Source of the DNA: Thermoguttaceae bacterium
Lineage (GTDB): Bacteria > Planctomycetota > Planctomycetia > Pirellulales > Thermoguttaceae
Assembly (NCBI GenBank): GCA_017557195.1
Contig: JAFZAL010000019.1
Location: forward strand, 1 to 63,133
DNA: 63,133 bases
Reading direction: 5' to 3'
The number at the start of each line of letters is the position of its first letter. Position 1 is the first letter of the stretch. Below, piece after piece: positions 40,563 to 49,359 of this stretch. The notes below the pieces were generated by a model, which was not told where the DNA came from, searched no databases, and saw only the letters and a program-made list of their open reading frames with translations. Position numbers and translations under genes: made by a program.

Positions 40563-41849
40563 ATGAAAAGAACCGCATTAGCTATCGCTGCATCGTTGTT
40601 GTTTGCTGTTGGCTGCGAACCGATTGCGCCAACTACCGCCCCTACTGGCACCGGTACGGAAACCGCGCCTGTTGAAGAAACTGTTGTTGAAGAAACCACC
40701 GTCGAAGAAACGGTTGTTGAAGAAGCTACCCCAATTGAAGAAACTACCCCAATCGAAGAAGCCGCTCCAATTGAAGAAGCCGCTCCTGAAGTTCCCGCTG
40801 TCGAAGAAGCCGCTCCCACTGAAGAAGCTGCTCCTGAAGTTCCCGCTGTCGAAGAAGCTGCTCCCGCTGAAGAAGCCACTCCCGAAGTCCCCGCTGAACC
40901 GGCTGTTCCTGCTGAAGAAGCCGCTCCTGAAGTCCCCGCTGAACCGGCTGCTCCCGCTGTAGAAGAAGCTGCTCCCGCTGAAGAAGCCGCTCCTGAAGTC
41001 CCCGCTGAACCGGCTGTTCCTGCTGAAGAAGCCGCTCCCGAAGTTCCCGCTGTCGAAGAAGCTACTCCTGCTGAAGAAGCCGCTCCTGAAGTCCCCGCTG
41101 TCGAAGAAGCTGCTCCCGCTGAAGAAGCTCCGGCTGTCGAAGAAGCTCCTGCTGCTGAAGCCGCTCCTGCCGCTCCGGCTGACGCTGTTTCCGCTTACGC
41201 TCCTGCCGCCGCTCTGGCGACTCAGGTTGAAACCTATCTGGAAGACATTGAAAAGAATCTGGCTGACGCTGACACCTATGCTGACAAGAAAGACGCCGTT
41301 GCGGAAGACGCTGCTGGTCTGACGGTTTTCTTTCTGGCTTTGGGTTTGAACGATCAGGACAGCCCCTATAAGGCGAAGGCTCCGAATCTGGTCAAAGCCG
41401 CTCAGGCGCTGGCTGCCGCTACCACTCTTGAAGAAGCCAAAGCTGCGTTAGAGTCCATTAAAACTGCTGAAGCCTCGACGGACGCTCTCGCCTGGACGAA
41501 GGTTGCTCCGCTGTCTTCCTTGATGAAGCAGGTTCCGGCTATCGACACGAAAATGAAGCGCACGATTCCCAAACGCATGGATAAAAAACAGGACGAATGC
41601 CTTGCCATGTGCGCCGCTGTCGCCGCTTTGATGCAGGGCAGCATTGCCAACGCCGGCGAAACTGAACAGCCGACCGAAACCGCTCAGTGGACGGCGTTCT
41701 CAATTCAGGGACGCGATGCCGCAGCCGCTATCGCCAAAGCTGTCGCCGCTCAGGATAAAGACGCTGCCGAAGAAGCCATGGCGACTCTGCACAAAGCCTG
41801 CGACGATTGCCACGCCGTTTTCCATCAGAACAAAAAAGCTGACGAATAA
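40563..41849 (+). CDS. Lipoprotein with Pro/Glu/Ala-rich spacer and C-terminal c-type haem motif
   Basis: Start choice: the ATG at 40563, 10 bases after GGAG, gives an ideal lipoprotein signal (MKRTALAIAASLLFAVGC, lipobox Cys18). The frame also opens at 40500 but would bury the signal. The 428-residue product has a spacer of about 180 residues built from EEAAPEVPAVEEA-type repeats. An alpha-helical domain follows (about 215-428) and ends with CDDCH (C413, C416, H417), a single haem-binding site near the C-terminus as in class II cytochromes c'. It is thus probably a membrane-anchored periplasmic electron carrier or sensor on a flexible stalk. A strong terminator follows. Confidence 0.8.
   Translation: MKRTALAIAASLLFAVGCEPIAPTTAPTGTGTETAPVEETVVEETTVEETVVEEATPIEETTPIEEAAPIEEAAPEVPAVEEAAPTEEAAPEVPAVEEAAPAEEATPEVPAEPAVPAEEAAPEVPAEPAAPAVEEAAPAEEAAPEVPAEPAVPAEEAAPEVPAVEEATPAEEAAPEVPAVEEAAPAEEAPAVEEAPAAEAAPAAPADAVSAYAPAAALATQVETYLEDIEKNLADADTYADKKDAVAEDAAGLTVFFLALGLNDQDSPYKAKAPNLVKAAQALAAATTLEEAKAALESIKTAEASTDALAWTKVAPLSSLMKQVPAIDTKMKRTIPKRMDKKQDECLAMCAAVAALMQGSIANAGETEQPTETAQWTAFSIQGRDAAAAIAKAVAAQDKDAAEEAMATLHKACDDCHAVFHQNKKADE
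40720..41170 (+). repeat. In-frame degenerate repeat encoding the Pro/Glu/Ala spacer
   Basis: Units such as GAAGAAGCCGCTCCTGAAG and GAACCGGCTG recur with 12-39 base steps. The encoded spacer is highly acidic and proline-rich, similar in character to the array at 1-255 though with another unit. Confidence 0.8.
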
Positions 41850-41908
41850 TTAAATCGCTCTCGCACGTCGGGCGTTTTCGTCCGACGATTGAGTAAAAAT
41901 CTATATTG

Positions 41909-41939
41909 CGCGCTGAGGTCCCCTCTCAGCGCGTTTTTT
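41909..41939 (+). terminator. Rho-independent terminator of the lipoprotein gene
   Basis: CGCGCTGAG (41909-41917) pairs perfectly with CTCAGCGCG (41925-41933) around a 7-base loop, followed by six T. Confidence 0.92.
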
Positions 41940-42061
41940 CATCTTGCCACAGGCTCTTAACCCGATGGCACATTTGCTGATTGCTCGCCTCTAATAAATA
42001 TGATAATTTTATCTGTTTTATTAAAGAATTTCATTTTTTTCTAAAATTATTCTTTTTAGCG

Positions 42062-42090
42062 CTTAATAATTTTAAAATATGGTTTATAAT
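42062..42090 (+). promoter_or_regulatory. Candidate promoter of the PEP-CTERM protein
   Basis: A perfect TATAAT lies at 42085-42090, about 100 bases before the start codon. The -35 region (CTTAAT, 17 bases upstream) is weak. Confidence 0.4.
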
Positions 42091-42189
42091 ATATATTAGA
42101 CGAAAGTATTATTTTGCGCCCGGACGTTCCAGCGCAAATGACGTTTAACATAACCGTAATCCCAGTTTTACCCAATTAGAAGAAGTAAA

Positions 42190-45100
42190 ATGATGGCTCA
42201 TATTCGAAAATGCTCGTTCATCCCTTCCCGCATTTTGACATGCGGCAGAATTCTCTTTTCTGTTCTGGCTGTTTTTACGATTGGAGTTTATGTCAACGCT
42301 CAAACGGTCGTTCGCACCAACGGTGGAACAGAAACTGCGACCGGTACAGACGTTTCAGTAGTTCAAAAGGCTGACGGCTACGCCAGCGGCGACGTTATCA
42401 GCGTTTCTGGCACGTCTGAAACCAGCATCGCGCCATTTTCCGCTTCCGTGAGAGTTGAAGGTTCGTATACCGTTGACAACTTTACCGTTCAATCGGGAAC
42501 AAGCGACAAACAGTATATCGGCGCTCTTGCTAATTCCCGAAATTACGTCCTGAAACTGGGAAACAAAAATTATAATTTAACGTTCAAAAACGTCGAATTC
42601 CAGAACAATGACGTTCCCCAAGACACTGCCGGCATCTTTTTAATCATGGATCAAGCTACGTCCACGGTAACGTTGAATCTGGACAATGCTTCGTTTACAA
42701 AATTCAAAGGATCGAAGGACGGCAATTATGGCGGGATTATTAATTCTTCTGGAGATTTAACTATCAATGGAACCAATACCGTTTCTTTCTATGGAAATGG
42801 AACCGGGTCGGGTGGCGCAATTTTTGCCGGAAAATCTGTAACCATTAATTGTGACGAAATCATCTTTGACAACAACGCCTGCAACAACTCCGGAGCGATT
42901 CGCAACAGCGGCGCGTTGGATATTACTGGTTCAAAGGTTACGTTTAGTAACAACTCAGCGCGGAATAACGGTGGAAGCATTTATTCCACCAGTACAATCA
43001 AGATGACAGGAAAGGGAGACGCCTCCGTCTTGACGTTTAGCGGCAACACTGCAAAAAACGAAGGCGGCGTTATTTATTCCGAAAAGGAAATTAATCTTGA
43101 TTTCAACACAATTACTTTTAGCGACAACCAAGCTACAAATGCTGGAGGCGCAATCCGATTTAACAATTCAAATACAGCCCTCAAAGCATTCATTACAGGC
43201 GAGACGGTTACTTTTGACAATAACTCCACCTTAACCAAAAACGGCGGAGTTATCCACACGAACGCATCTGTCGAGATGAAAGGCAAGTCAGATGACTCGG
43301 TATTTACCTTTAGCAACAACTCCGCTGTACAGGGTAACTGCGGCGTCATTGTTGCTGTCGGCTCGGTAGAATTTTCGACTGGTTCGTTTATATTCCAAAA
43401 CAACTCTGCCAAGGGAATCGCCGGCGCGATTGAAGCCCGAAAAGGAATTACGTTCTCCGGCGACGGTACGTCTGCAACGTTTACAGGCAATACTGCTGGT
43501 ACAGGAAACGATCTTTATCTGACAAACGCCAATACCGCTTTGACGTTCCAGGACAACGGAACGTATTATTTCGACGGCGGCATTTACTTGTCTGACGCCA
43601 CTCAGACCATGGTCGTCGACAAAGCTCAAGTTACGATTGCCGGACGCAGCAACGTTTCAAACAATAATTATCAGCTTCAGACTGTTACAATTTCCAACGG
43701 CGGCAAGCTGACGGCGAATTTGGACTATATTGATTCTCTTACCGGAAAATTCAACGTTGAAGAAGGAACGCTGGAATTCAACGTCGGCTCCGGCGTAGCT
43801 AAAGAGCTGACGCCGTCCGAGATGTTTACCATTTCCGGTTATTCAACCGGCTCTGTCGTCAAATCCGGCGCAGGCAAGCTGACGCTTGTCGGCGATTATT
43901 CGTATTCCAGCCCAACAACGGTTAACGGCGGAACGCTTCTTGTCCCATCAACTGGAACCAACCTTGCAACTTCCAAAGTTACAGTCGCATCAGAATCGGA
44001 AGCCGTTTTCCAGACGGGAACGAATCTCAATGGCGTCGCATTTGAGATTGGAGAGGGCGGAAAATTTGTCGTTGGCGAGACGTACGCGTCCAAAGATATT
44101 ACGATCGGCGCTCTGACTCTTAACGGAGGAACTATCTGTTTCGATTTTAACGACGTCACGGTTTTAGATGAAGACTATAATATTGATACGGACTGGCTGC
44201 ACGTTTCTTCCGCCGCCCTGAGTTCCGGAACTATTGATCTGACGTTCAATAGCAGCAGCGCTGACGATTGGTGGAACGTCATTAAAAATAATTATGGCGA
44301 CGACGGGTTTGAGATCATCACCGGCTCCATTTCTGATCCTGAAAGCTTCAATAACAGCGCCAACGTTAAAGTTTCTGTGAACGGTACAGCGTCGAACGAT
44401 TGGACGCTTACTGCTACATCGGACGGGCTTTTCCTTTTGGCAAAGGGAGACGAACCTGCCGGCGACCCCTGGTATTACGCCAATACGGGCGATATCAATG
44501 CGAGTACATGGACAATTGACGGGACAACCAAACAGGGCGTCCAGTTTACCGATGGCGGCGCCTCTGCGACGTTTGCAGGTGAAGGCGGCGTTATATTGGG
44601 GACTGACGGCGAATTCGAAATTGGAACAGGACGCACTCTGACGATCTCCAGCGCCGTTTCCGACGGCGACGGCGTCAGCGGCGGCGTTATCAAAACCGGC
44701 GATGGAACGCTAAAGTTCACCGGCGATACTACGTATACCGGCGTTACAACCATTTCCGAGGGAACGTTAGAGGTCAACAATAATAATTTTTCCTCATCAA
44801 GCGCTCTTATCGGCAATGGTACGCTGAAGCTAAAGCTGACCGGCAGCAATAAGTATTTCGATATTGGCGACGCTTCCGAGTTTACGGGAACAGTTCAGGT
44901 CTATGACGAAAACATTTCCGCCAACTCCCGCGTTCAACTCGCCGGAGCAAACGGAACAACTCCAGTGAACCTTGACCTGTCGAACGCTACGGTTGAGCTC
45001 AATGGCAATACTTCTGGTAAATACTCGGAACTGGCATTTTACAAAGGCGGTTCCAGCTTGAAAATTGGAACGTTAAACGGCAACAAGTACGGCAGAATTC

Positions 45101-46605
45101 TTAACGTCGACAGTTCAAGCGACGCGGCTTACAATAATTTAACCGTCGGCAGCGGAACTTTTGCCGGAGAAATCGGTCGAGAAGACGCCGCTGGCTCTCA
45201 ATGGAGCTATGTAAACAAAATCAATTTGATTAAAACTGGCGACGGTACGTTCACGTTTAGCGGCATGCCGTATTATTTTGGCGAAACCAACATTCAGGGC
45301 GGCGTCCTCAAGTTCGTAAACGATAACGAAACCGGCAATAAGATGTTCAATCGTTCCAAAGCGTTAAAAGGTTCTGGAACGCTGCAAGTTGTCGGAAACA
45401 CGAATAACTGGGTTTGCTTTGCAATTGACGCTGACGCCAGCGCCCCGCAGGAATTTTCCGGAACGCTGGACGTGTCAGGCAACTTCGTGTTCTATCAAAA
45501 CACTAATTTGGGTAACGCCACGCTTCATGTTGCGGAAAGCGCTTATGCCACCATGCACGGCGGCAACACCAAAAATCTGACCGTCAAACAGCTCAATACT
45601 GAAGCTGGCTCCAAGGTCAGAATCAGTCACGCCAGCCCCGGCGAGGGTAATTTTGTAACGCTTACCGTTGGTTCTGGAACCGTCAACGGGGACTTGGGAG
45701 AAGTTGCCAATAACGCGTGGTACAACTCGGTCAGGCTGAACAAGGTCAGCGACGGTTCAGACGACGGCGGAACGCTGACTCTTGCTGGCGCGTTCCTCTA
45801 TACCGGCGAAACAACGGTTTCCGGCGGTACGCTCAAACTGACCGGTAACGCGGTTTCCGCCAACGCCAAAATGACTGTTGACAACAGCGGAACGCTGGAA
45901 TACAACGTTGCAAGCGGAACGAAGACTTTGACGATTAAGGAACAAAATGCGATTGCCAGTACCGGACAGATTTATAAAACCGGCGGTGGAACGCTTCAGT
46001 TTGACGCTACAGAGTATCCTATCGACGCGAAATCCCTGGAGCTGGTCGAAGGACGTCTGGATTTAAAAGGATCTATGAATGGCTCCGTTACCGTTAACGG
46101 CGGCGTGTTCTCGCCAGGGAACTCCGTCGGAGAAGCGAACGTAACAGGCAACGTTACTATTTCGGATACCGGCGCGATATTATTTGAATTCTCGTCCTAT
46201 GAAGAAGGTCTGTTTGACGTATTGAACATCGTCAACGGCGACAGTACGACAGATTTCAAGTTTATGGCTGGCGATAAAACAATTCAGCTGTTATTCGAAA
46301 GCGGCGACGAAGGAGATTGGGCGGAGTCTTTTGAAATTAATCCTGACGGATATCAGCTCGTCTATGACAATAATTTTTCATGGCTTGGCAATCTTTCAGA
46401 CTGGCTGGGCACAAATAAAGATCTGTTTGGTCTGGAAGGCAGATCAGACGGACTTTATCTGGTTGCTGCAGGAGCTGATCCCGGACCGGGCCCCGGACCT
46501 GGACCAGGACCCGAACCCGGCTCCGGCGTTCCAGAACCGTCAACTTGGGCGTTGCTGTTACTCGGCGCCGCTGGTCTGCTGTACTGGCGAAAAAAGAATG
46601 CGTAA
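42190..46605 (+). CDS. Autotransporter-repeat surface protein with PEP-CTERM sorting signal
   Basis: The 1471-residue protein starts with a long signal peptide (basic start, hydrophobic segment about 21-36, cleavage near NAQT). Residues about 60-440 are a right-handed beta-helix with regular NNSA/GGAI turns. Next come at least four autotransporter-associated beta-strand repeats (KTGDGTLKFTGDTTYTGVTT near 835, KTGDGTFTFSGMPYYFGETN near 1017, and others). A Gly/Pro spacer leads to the C-terminal PEP-CTERM tripartite signal: VPEPSTWALL, a hydrophobic helix and a basic RKK end. The signal is cut by an exosortase, so the organism should encode EpsH/XrtA-type exosortase. No autotransporter beta-barrel is present. 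It is probably a secreted or glycan-attached adhesin. Two ATG codons stand next to each other at 42190. Confidence 0.88.
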   Translation: MMAHIRKCSFIPSRILTCGRILFSVLAVFTIGVYVNAQTVVRTNGGTETATGTDVSVVQKADGYASGDVISVSGTSETSIAPFSASVRVEGSYTVDNFTVQSGTSDKQYIGALANSRNYVLKLGNKNYNLTFKNVEFQNNDVPQDTAGIFLIMDQATSTVTLNLDNASFTKFKGSKDGNYGGIINSSGDLTINGTNTVSFYGNGTGSGGAIFAGKSVTINCDEIIFDNNACNNSGAIRNSGALDITGSKVTFSNNSARNNGGSIYSTSTIKMTGKGDASVLTFSGNTAKNEGGVIYSEKEINLDFNTITFSDNQATNAGGAIRFNNSNTALKAFITGETVTFDNNSTLTKNGGVIHTNASVEMKGKSDDSVFTFSNNSAVQGNCGVIVAVGSVEFSTGSFIFQNNSAKGIAGAIEARKGITFSGDGTSATFTGNTAGTGNDLYLTNANTALTFQDNGTYYFDGGIYLSDATQTMVVDKAQVTIAGRSNVSNNNYQLQTVTISNGGKLTANLDYIDSLTGKFNVEEGTLEFNVGSGVAKELTPSEMFTISGYSTGSVVKSGAGKLTLVGDYSYSSPTTVNGGTLLVPSTGTNLATSKVTVASESEAVFQTGTNLNGVAFEIGEGGKFVVGETYASKDITIGALTLNGGTICFDFNDVTVLDEDYNIDTDWLHVSSAALSSGTIDLTFNSSSADDWWNVIKNNYGDDGFEIITGSISDPESFNNSANVKVSVNGTASNDWTLTATSDGLFLLAKGDEPAGDPWYYANTGDINASTWTIDGTTKQGVQFTDGGASATFAGEGGVILGTDGEFEIGTGRTLTISSAVSDGDGVSGGVIKTGDGTLKFTGDTTYTGVTTISEGTLEVNNNNFSSSSALIGNGTLKLKLTGSNKYFDIGDASEFTGTVQVYDENISANSRVQLAGANGTTPVNLDLSNATVELNGNTSGKYSELAFYKGGSSLKIGTLNGNKYGRILNVDSSSDAAYNNLTVGSGTFAGEIGREDAAGSQWSYVNKINLIKTGDGTFTFSGMPYYFGETNIQGGVLKFVNDNETGNKMFNRSKALKGSGTLQVVGNTNNWVCFAIDADASAPQEFSGTLDVSGNFVFYQNTNLGNATLHVAESAYATMHGGNTKNLTVKQLNTEAGSKVRISHASPGEGNFVTLTVGSGTVNGDLGEVANNAWYNSVRLNKVSDGSDDGGTLTLAGAFLYTGETTVSGGTLKLTGNAVSANAKMTVDNSGTLEYNVASGTKTLTIKEQNAIASTGQIYKTGGGTLQFDATEYPIDAKSLELVEGRLDLKGSMNGSVTVNGGVFSPGNSVGEANVTGNVTISDTGAILFEFSSYEEGLFDVLNIVNGDSTTDFKFMAGDKTIQLLFESGDEGDWAESFEINPDGYQLVYDNNFSWLGNLSDWLGTNKDLFGLEGRSDGLYLVAAGADPGPGPGPGPGPEPGSGVPEPSTWALLLLGAAGLLYWRKKNA

Positions 46606-46630
46606 TTCGTAATGCGTAATGCGTAATTAC
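46597..46630. repeat. 7-bp tandem repeat overlapping the stop codon
   Basis: AATGCGT/AATTCGT units repeat with a 7-base period from the last two codons of the PEP-CTERM gene into the spacer. The stop codon TAA is itself part of the repeat, so slippage would leave the protein nearly unchanged. Confidence 0.8.
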
Positions 46631-46651
46631 GCAAGCGTGACAAATATCGGA

Positions 46652-46689
46652 AAGCGAGAGCGAAGCGTTAGCGGAACTCTCGCTTTTTT
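46652..46689. terminator. Terminator between convergent genes
   Basis: AAGCGAGAG (46652-46660) pairs with CTCTCGCTT (46677-46685) around a 16-base loop and is followed by T7. It terminates the PEP-CTERM gene and may work in both directions. Confidence 0.75.
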
Positions 46690-46756
46690 ATTAATAGAAT
46701 CATCTAACTGTCAAGCGCAGCTTGATACAGAAATCAAGGGTCTTGACGGCAAGGCG

Positions 46757-47602
46757 TCATGAGAGAAATTCCAGCAAAGCGCTCAGGTTTCGTTCGCCGA
46801 CGGCTCTGCCGATTTCGTAAACGCGCTGCATTTGGTCGGGATCGTGTGAGATTCGGGAGATTTCTAGCGGTTGTTCCGGCGCGATGAGAAACGTCTGACC
46901 GGACTGTACGCGGGAGTCCAAATAATCCATCGACGCGTTGTAACGCTCGGAGCGGGACTGCATGGCGTCGCAGACTTTCGGCCAGCGCCGCAGGAACGGC
47001 TTCCAAAGCCGAAGCTTTCCCTCCGGGGGTTTGCGGTAACCGCGCGGGCGGGTCGTGATTACGACGTTGCGGTCGTACCCCAGCGATTCGAAATAGCGCA
47101 GCGGAATGGCGTCAGAAAGACCGCCGTCGAGATACTCGCCGCCGTTGATCGCAACGGGCCGCGAAACGATCGGCATGGACGCTGACGCCTGCATCCACTT
47201 GAACGCCTTTTCGTCTGCGTGATCAATGCGTCGGTATGCGGGTTCGCCTGTCGCGCTGTCTGTAACAACGAGGTAGAACTCCATCGGGTTTGCCTCGAAC
47301 GCCGATGCGTCGAAAACGTCCAACTCCATCGGCAGCTCTCGATAGCAGAAGTCGGCGTTGAAAAGGTCGCCCGTCATGATAAACGACCGCCACGAGCAGT
47401 AGCGTGGATCGCGCGCAAAGCGTTTGTTGTATCGGATCACGCGCCCGATCTGACCGCTTTTGTAGTTGCAGCCGAAACACGCCCCCGCCGAAACGCCGAT
47501 CAGACCGTCGAATCGGACGCGGTTTTCCATCAGAACGTCGAGAACGCCAGCGGTAAAAAGCCCGCGCATGGCGCCCCCTTCAAGTACAAGCCCGTTTTTC
47601 AT
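46757..47602 (-). CDS. Patatin-like phospholipase (YjjU/RssA type)
   Basis: This 281-residue protein has the patatin catalytic layout: an oxyanion loop GGAMRG (9-14), the nucleophile elbow GVSAG with Ser about 40, and the DGG motif of the Ser-Asp dyad in EYLDGGLSDAIPL. Family enzymes hydrolyse acyl esters of phospholipids. There is no signal peptide, so it should act in the cytoplasm or at the inner membrane face. It overlaps the upstream esterase gene by 4 bases (ATGA) and is the last gene of the minus-strand operon. Confidence 0.88.
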   Translation of the reverse strand: MKNGLVLEGGAMRGLFTAGVLDVLMENRVRFDGLIGVSAGACFGCNYKSGQIGRVIRYNKRFARDPRYCSWRSFIMTGDLFNADFCYRELPMELDVFDASAFEANPMEFYLVVTDSATGEPAYRRIDHADEKAFKWMQASASMPIVSRPVAINGGEYLDGGLSDAIPLRYFESLGYDRNVVITTRPRGYRKPPEGKLRLWKPFLRRWPKVCDAMQSRSERYNASMDYLDSRVQSGQTFLIAPEQPLEISRISHDPDQMQRVYEIGRAVGERNLSALLEFLS

Positions 47603-48540
47603 TCCGGCTTCATTTCCGATTCTCTTTTTTCAAGAGGCATGTAAGTATCGCAGTAGGATATAACCGCCTTTCGGAATTCCTCGAACTTTTCCGGGTCTTT
47701 ACTCATCCCATGGTCCGAGTTCGGAAAGTCCACGCAGACGTGCGGGACGCCGTTCTTTTCGAGCGCCTGAGTCAGGGCGTCGCGGTGGCAGAGCTTTACA
47801 AGCCAGTCCTTTCCTCCGTAGGCGTAGATCGTTGGAACGGATTTTTCTGTAACAAAGGAAATCGGCGAAAGGCTTTCCGCAAGCTTTTTGACCTTCGGCT
47901 TGTTCACGTACTCGGGTTTGATCTTCTTCCCTGTGACAAAAGAAAGAAGTCCTGCCGAATCATTCGCGCCGAGGGTTCTTTCGCAGAAGTCGGTCGGACC
48001 GACAAACTCAAACACGAACGCGATCGGGATGGGCGATTCTTCGGCTCGGGAGTACGAATAGAGCAGCGCGAGATGCCCACCCGCCGAAACGCCAGACAAC
48101 GCGATTTTAGATGTCTGGTAACCTTCCGCCTCCAGTTTCTCCTTGATAGCGCCGATGCAGGCGGTAATTTCGTCCAGCATCGTGGGAATCGTTACTTCGG
48201 GATGTTCTTTGGACAGAAGCGAGTATTCAATCGTAGCCGTTACACAGTTTTGTTTCGTATAAGATCTGCAGGCGTAGGCAATGTCATGTCGGCTGCCGCC
48301 TTTCCACGCGCCGCCATGGATGAAGAGCATCAGCCGCACCGGGGCGTCCTTCTTCAAGTCTTTCGGGATGTACATATCGTACACGAGGTTCTTTTCTTTG
48401 TCATAGACCTGATTGAGAAGAGCCTGCCCGTCCTCTTCGGACCAGGCTTCCTTGCCGCCAGCACAGCCAACTGTCAGGATTGACGCGACTGCCAGCGCCA
48501 GAAACATACAAAAATCCAATAAGCTTTTTCTGAATGTCAT
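47599..48540 (-). CDS. Lipoprotein alpha/beta-hydrolase esterase
   Basis: The 313-residue protein has a lipoprotein signal (hydrophobic segment ending ILTVGC, Cys about 26) followed by an esterase of the carboxylesterase/BD-FAE group. It has an oxyanion HGGAW motif, the nucleophile elbow GVSAGG, and late Asp and His residues (GGKDWL, NSDHG) completing the triad. It should act in the periplasm on esters of carbohydrates or lipids. It is coupled by a 4-base overlap to the cytoplasmic patatin gene, so both may process acylated substrates. Confidence 0.86.
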   Translation of the reverse strand: MTFRKSLLDFCMFLALAVASILTVGCAGGKEAWSEEDGQALLNQVYDKEKNLVYDMYIPKDLKKDAPVRLMLFIHGGAWKGGSRHDIAYACRSYTKQNCVTATIEYSLLSKEHPEVTIPTMLDEITACIGAIKEKLEAEGYQTSKIALSGVSAGGHLALLYSYSRAEESPIPIAFVFEFVGPTDFCERTLGANDSAGLLSFVTGKKIKPEYVNKPKVKKLAESLSPISFVTEKSVPTIYAYGGKDWLVKLCHRDALTQALEKNGVPHVCVDFPNSDHGMSKDPEKFEEFRKAVISYCDTYMPLEKRESEMKPE

Positions 48541-48584
48541 GATCTTTTTTCTCCTTCGTGAGACGAATATTTTTTGCTCATGGT

Positions 48585-49277
48585 TTAGCTATTTGTTATC
48601 CTTTTATTTGCTCGTTCGACAAGACGCTTGCCCAGATCGTGAGCGTTGGCAAGGTCTGTAGCGAAATGCGTATCGCGGTACGCTCGCTTTTCCTCCTCGG
48701 AGAAAATGTTGAAGTCGTAACGCGAATAATCTGTGAACTGGTACGTGTTGCAGACATAGAGGGTTTCCGACGCTCCAAAAACAGCCGCCAGCGTCTGCGT
48801 GTTTGCTTCAAGGAGGATTTGATAGCCGATGTCCTTCATCATGCTTTCAGGACAGTTCATCGTGAAGATGTTAGCCGTCTCGATAACCTTATCGCGGCAT
48901 ACGAGAGGTTTTCCGTCTTCACAATGATAGCTGTACACCGGGAACGCGAGACGTTCAAGAAAAGCGCGATACACGCCCGTCGGGTAACTGAAGTATATCG
49001 GCGACCCGAGAACAAGAACATCCGCCTGACGCGCGCGTTCCAGAACGGGACGCAAGTCGTCGCGAATGGCGCAAACGCCGTTGGTCTTCGCGTTCTTGAG
49101 TTTGCAGGCAAAGCAGCTCTTACAACCCGTAAACGGGAATTCGTACAGGTTCACGATCTCCGTTTCCGCACCCGCCTCGCGCGCGCCCTCAGCAGCGCTT
49201 TCGAGCGCCTTGGCAGTATTCCATCCCTTACGTGGGCTTCCGTTAAAAAACATTGCAAGTATTTTTCCATCTTTCAT
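48585..49277 (-). CDS. Flavodoxin-fold NAD(P)H-dependent FMN oxidoreductase
   Basis: I start at the ATG with complement 49275-49277, which has AAGGA upstream; the longer frame to 49352 has an unrelated N-terminal extension. The 230-residue protein has the FMN phosphate loop NGSPRKGWNTAK near residue 12, a GSPIYFSYPTG flavin-contact motif, and a cysteine group GCKSCFACK (about 54-62) near the flavin. Such multimeric flavodoxins of the WrbA/iron-sulphur flavoprotein group reduce quinones or other small electrophiles. Fitting an anaerobic lifestyle, it is the second gene of the minus-strand operon. Confidence 0.85.
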   Translation of the reverse strand: MKDGKILAMFFNGSPRKGWNTAKALESAAEGAREAGAETEIVNLYEFPFTGCKSCFACKLKNAKTNGVCAIRDDLRPVLERARQADVLVLGSPIYFSYPTGVYRAFLERLAFPVYSYHCEDGKPLVCRDKVIETANIFTMNCPESMMKDIGYQILLEANTQTLAAVFGASETLYVCNTYQFTDYSRYDFNIFSEEEKRAYRDTHFATDLANAHDLGKRLVERANKRITNS

Positions 49278-49359
49278 AATTGTTTCCTTGTTACGTTGTT
49301 TGCCGGGATTCGATACGAGTCGAGTGGCATTTACCCGAAACTCACGCCACAAACCCTTT

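Larger units (their letters stand above)
41850..42189. other. Intergenic region with terminator and AT-rich promoter zone
   Basis: The 340-base region holds a GC-rich hairpin (near 41866-41888, CGTCGG/CCGACG), the terminator at 41909-41939, and an AT-rich part with TATAAT at 42085-42090. I see no gene. Confidence 0.6.
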
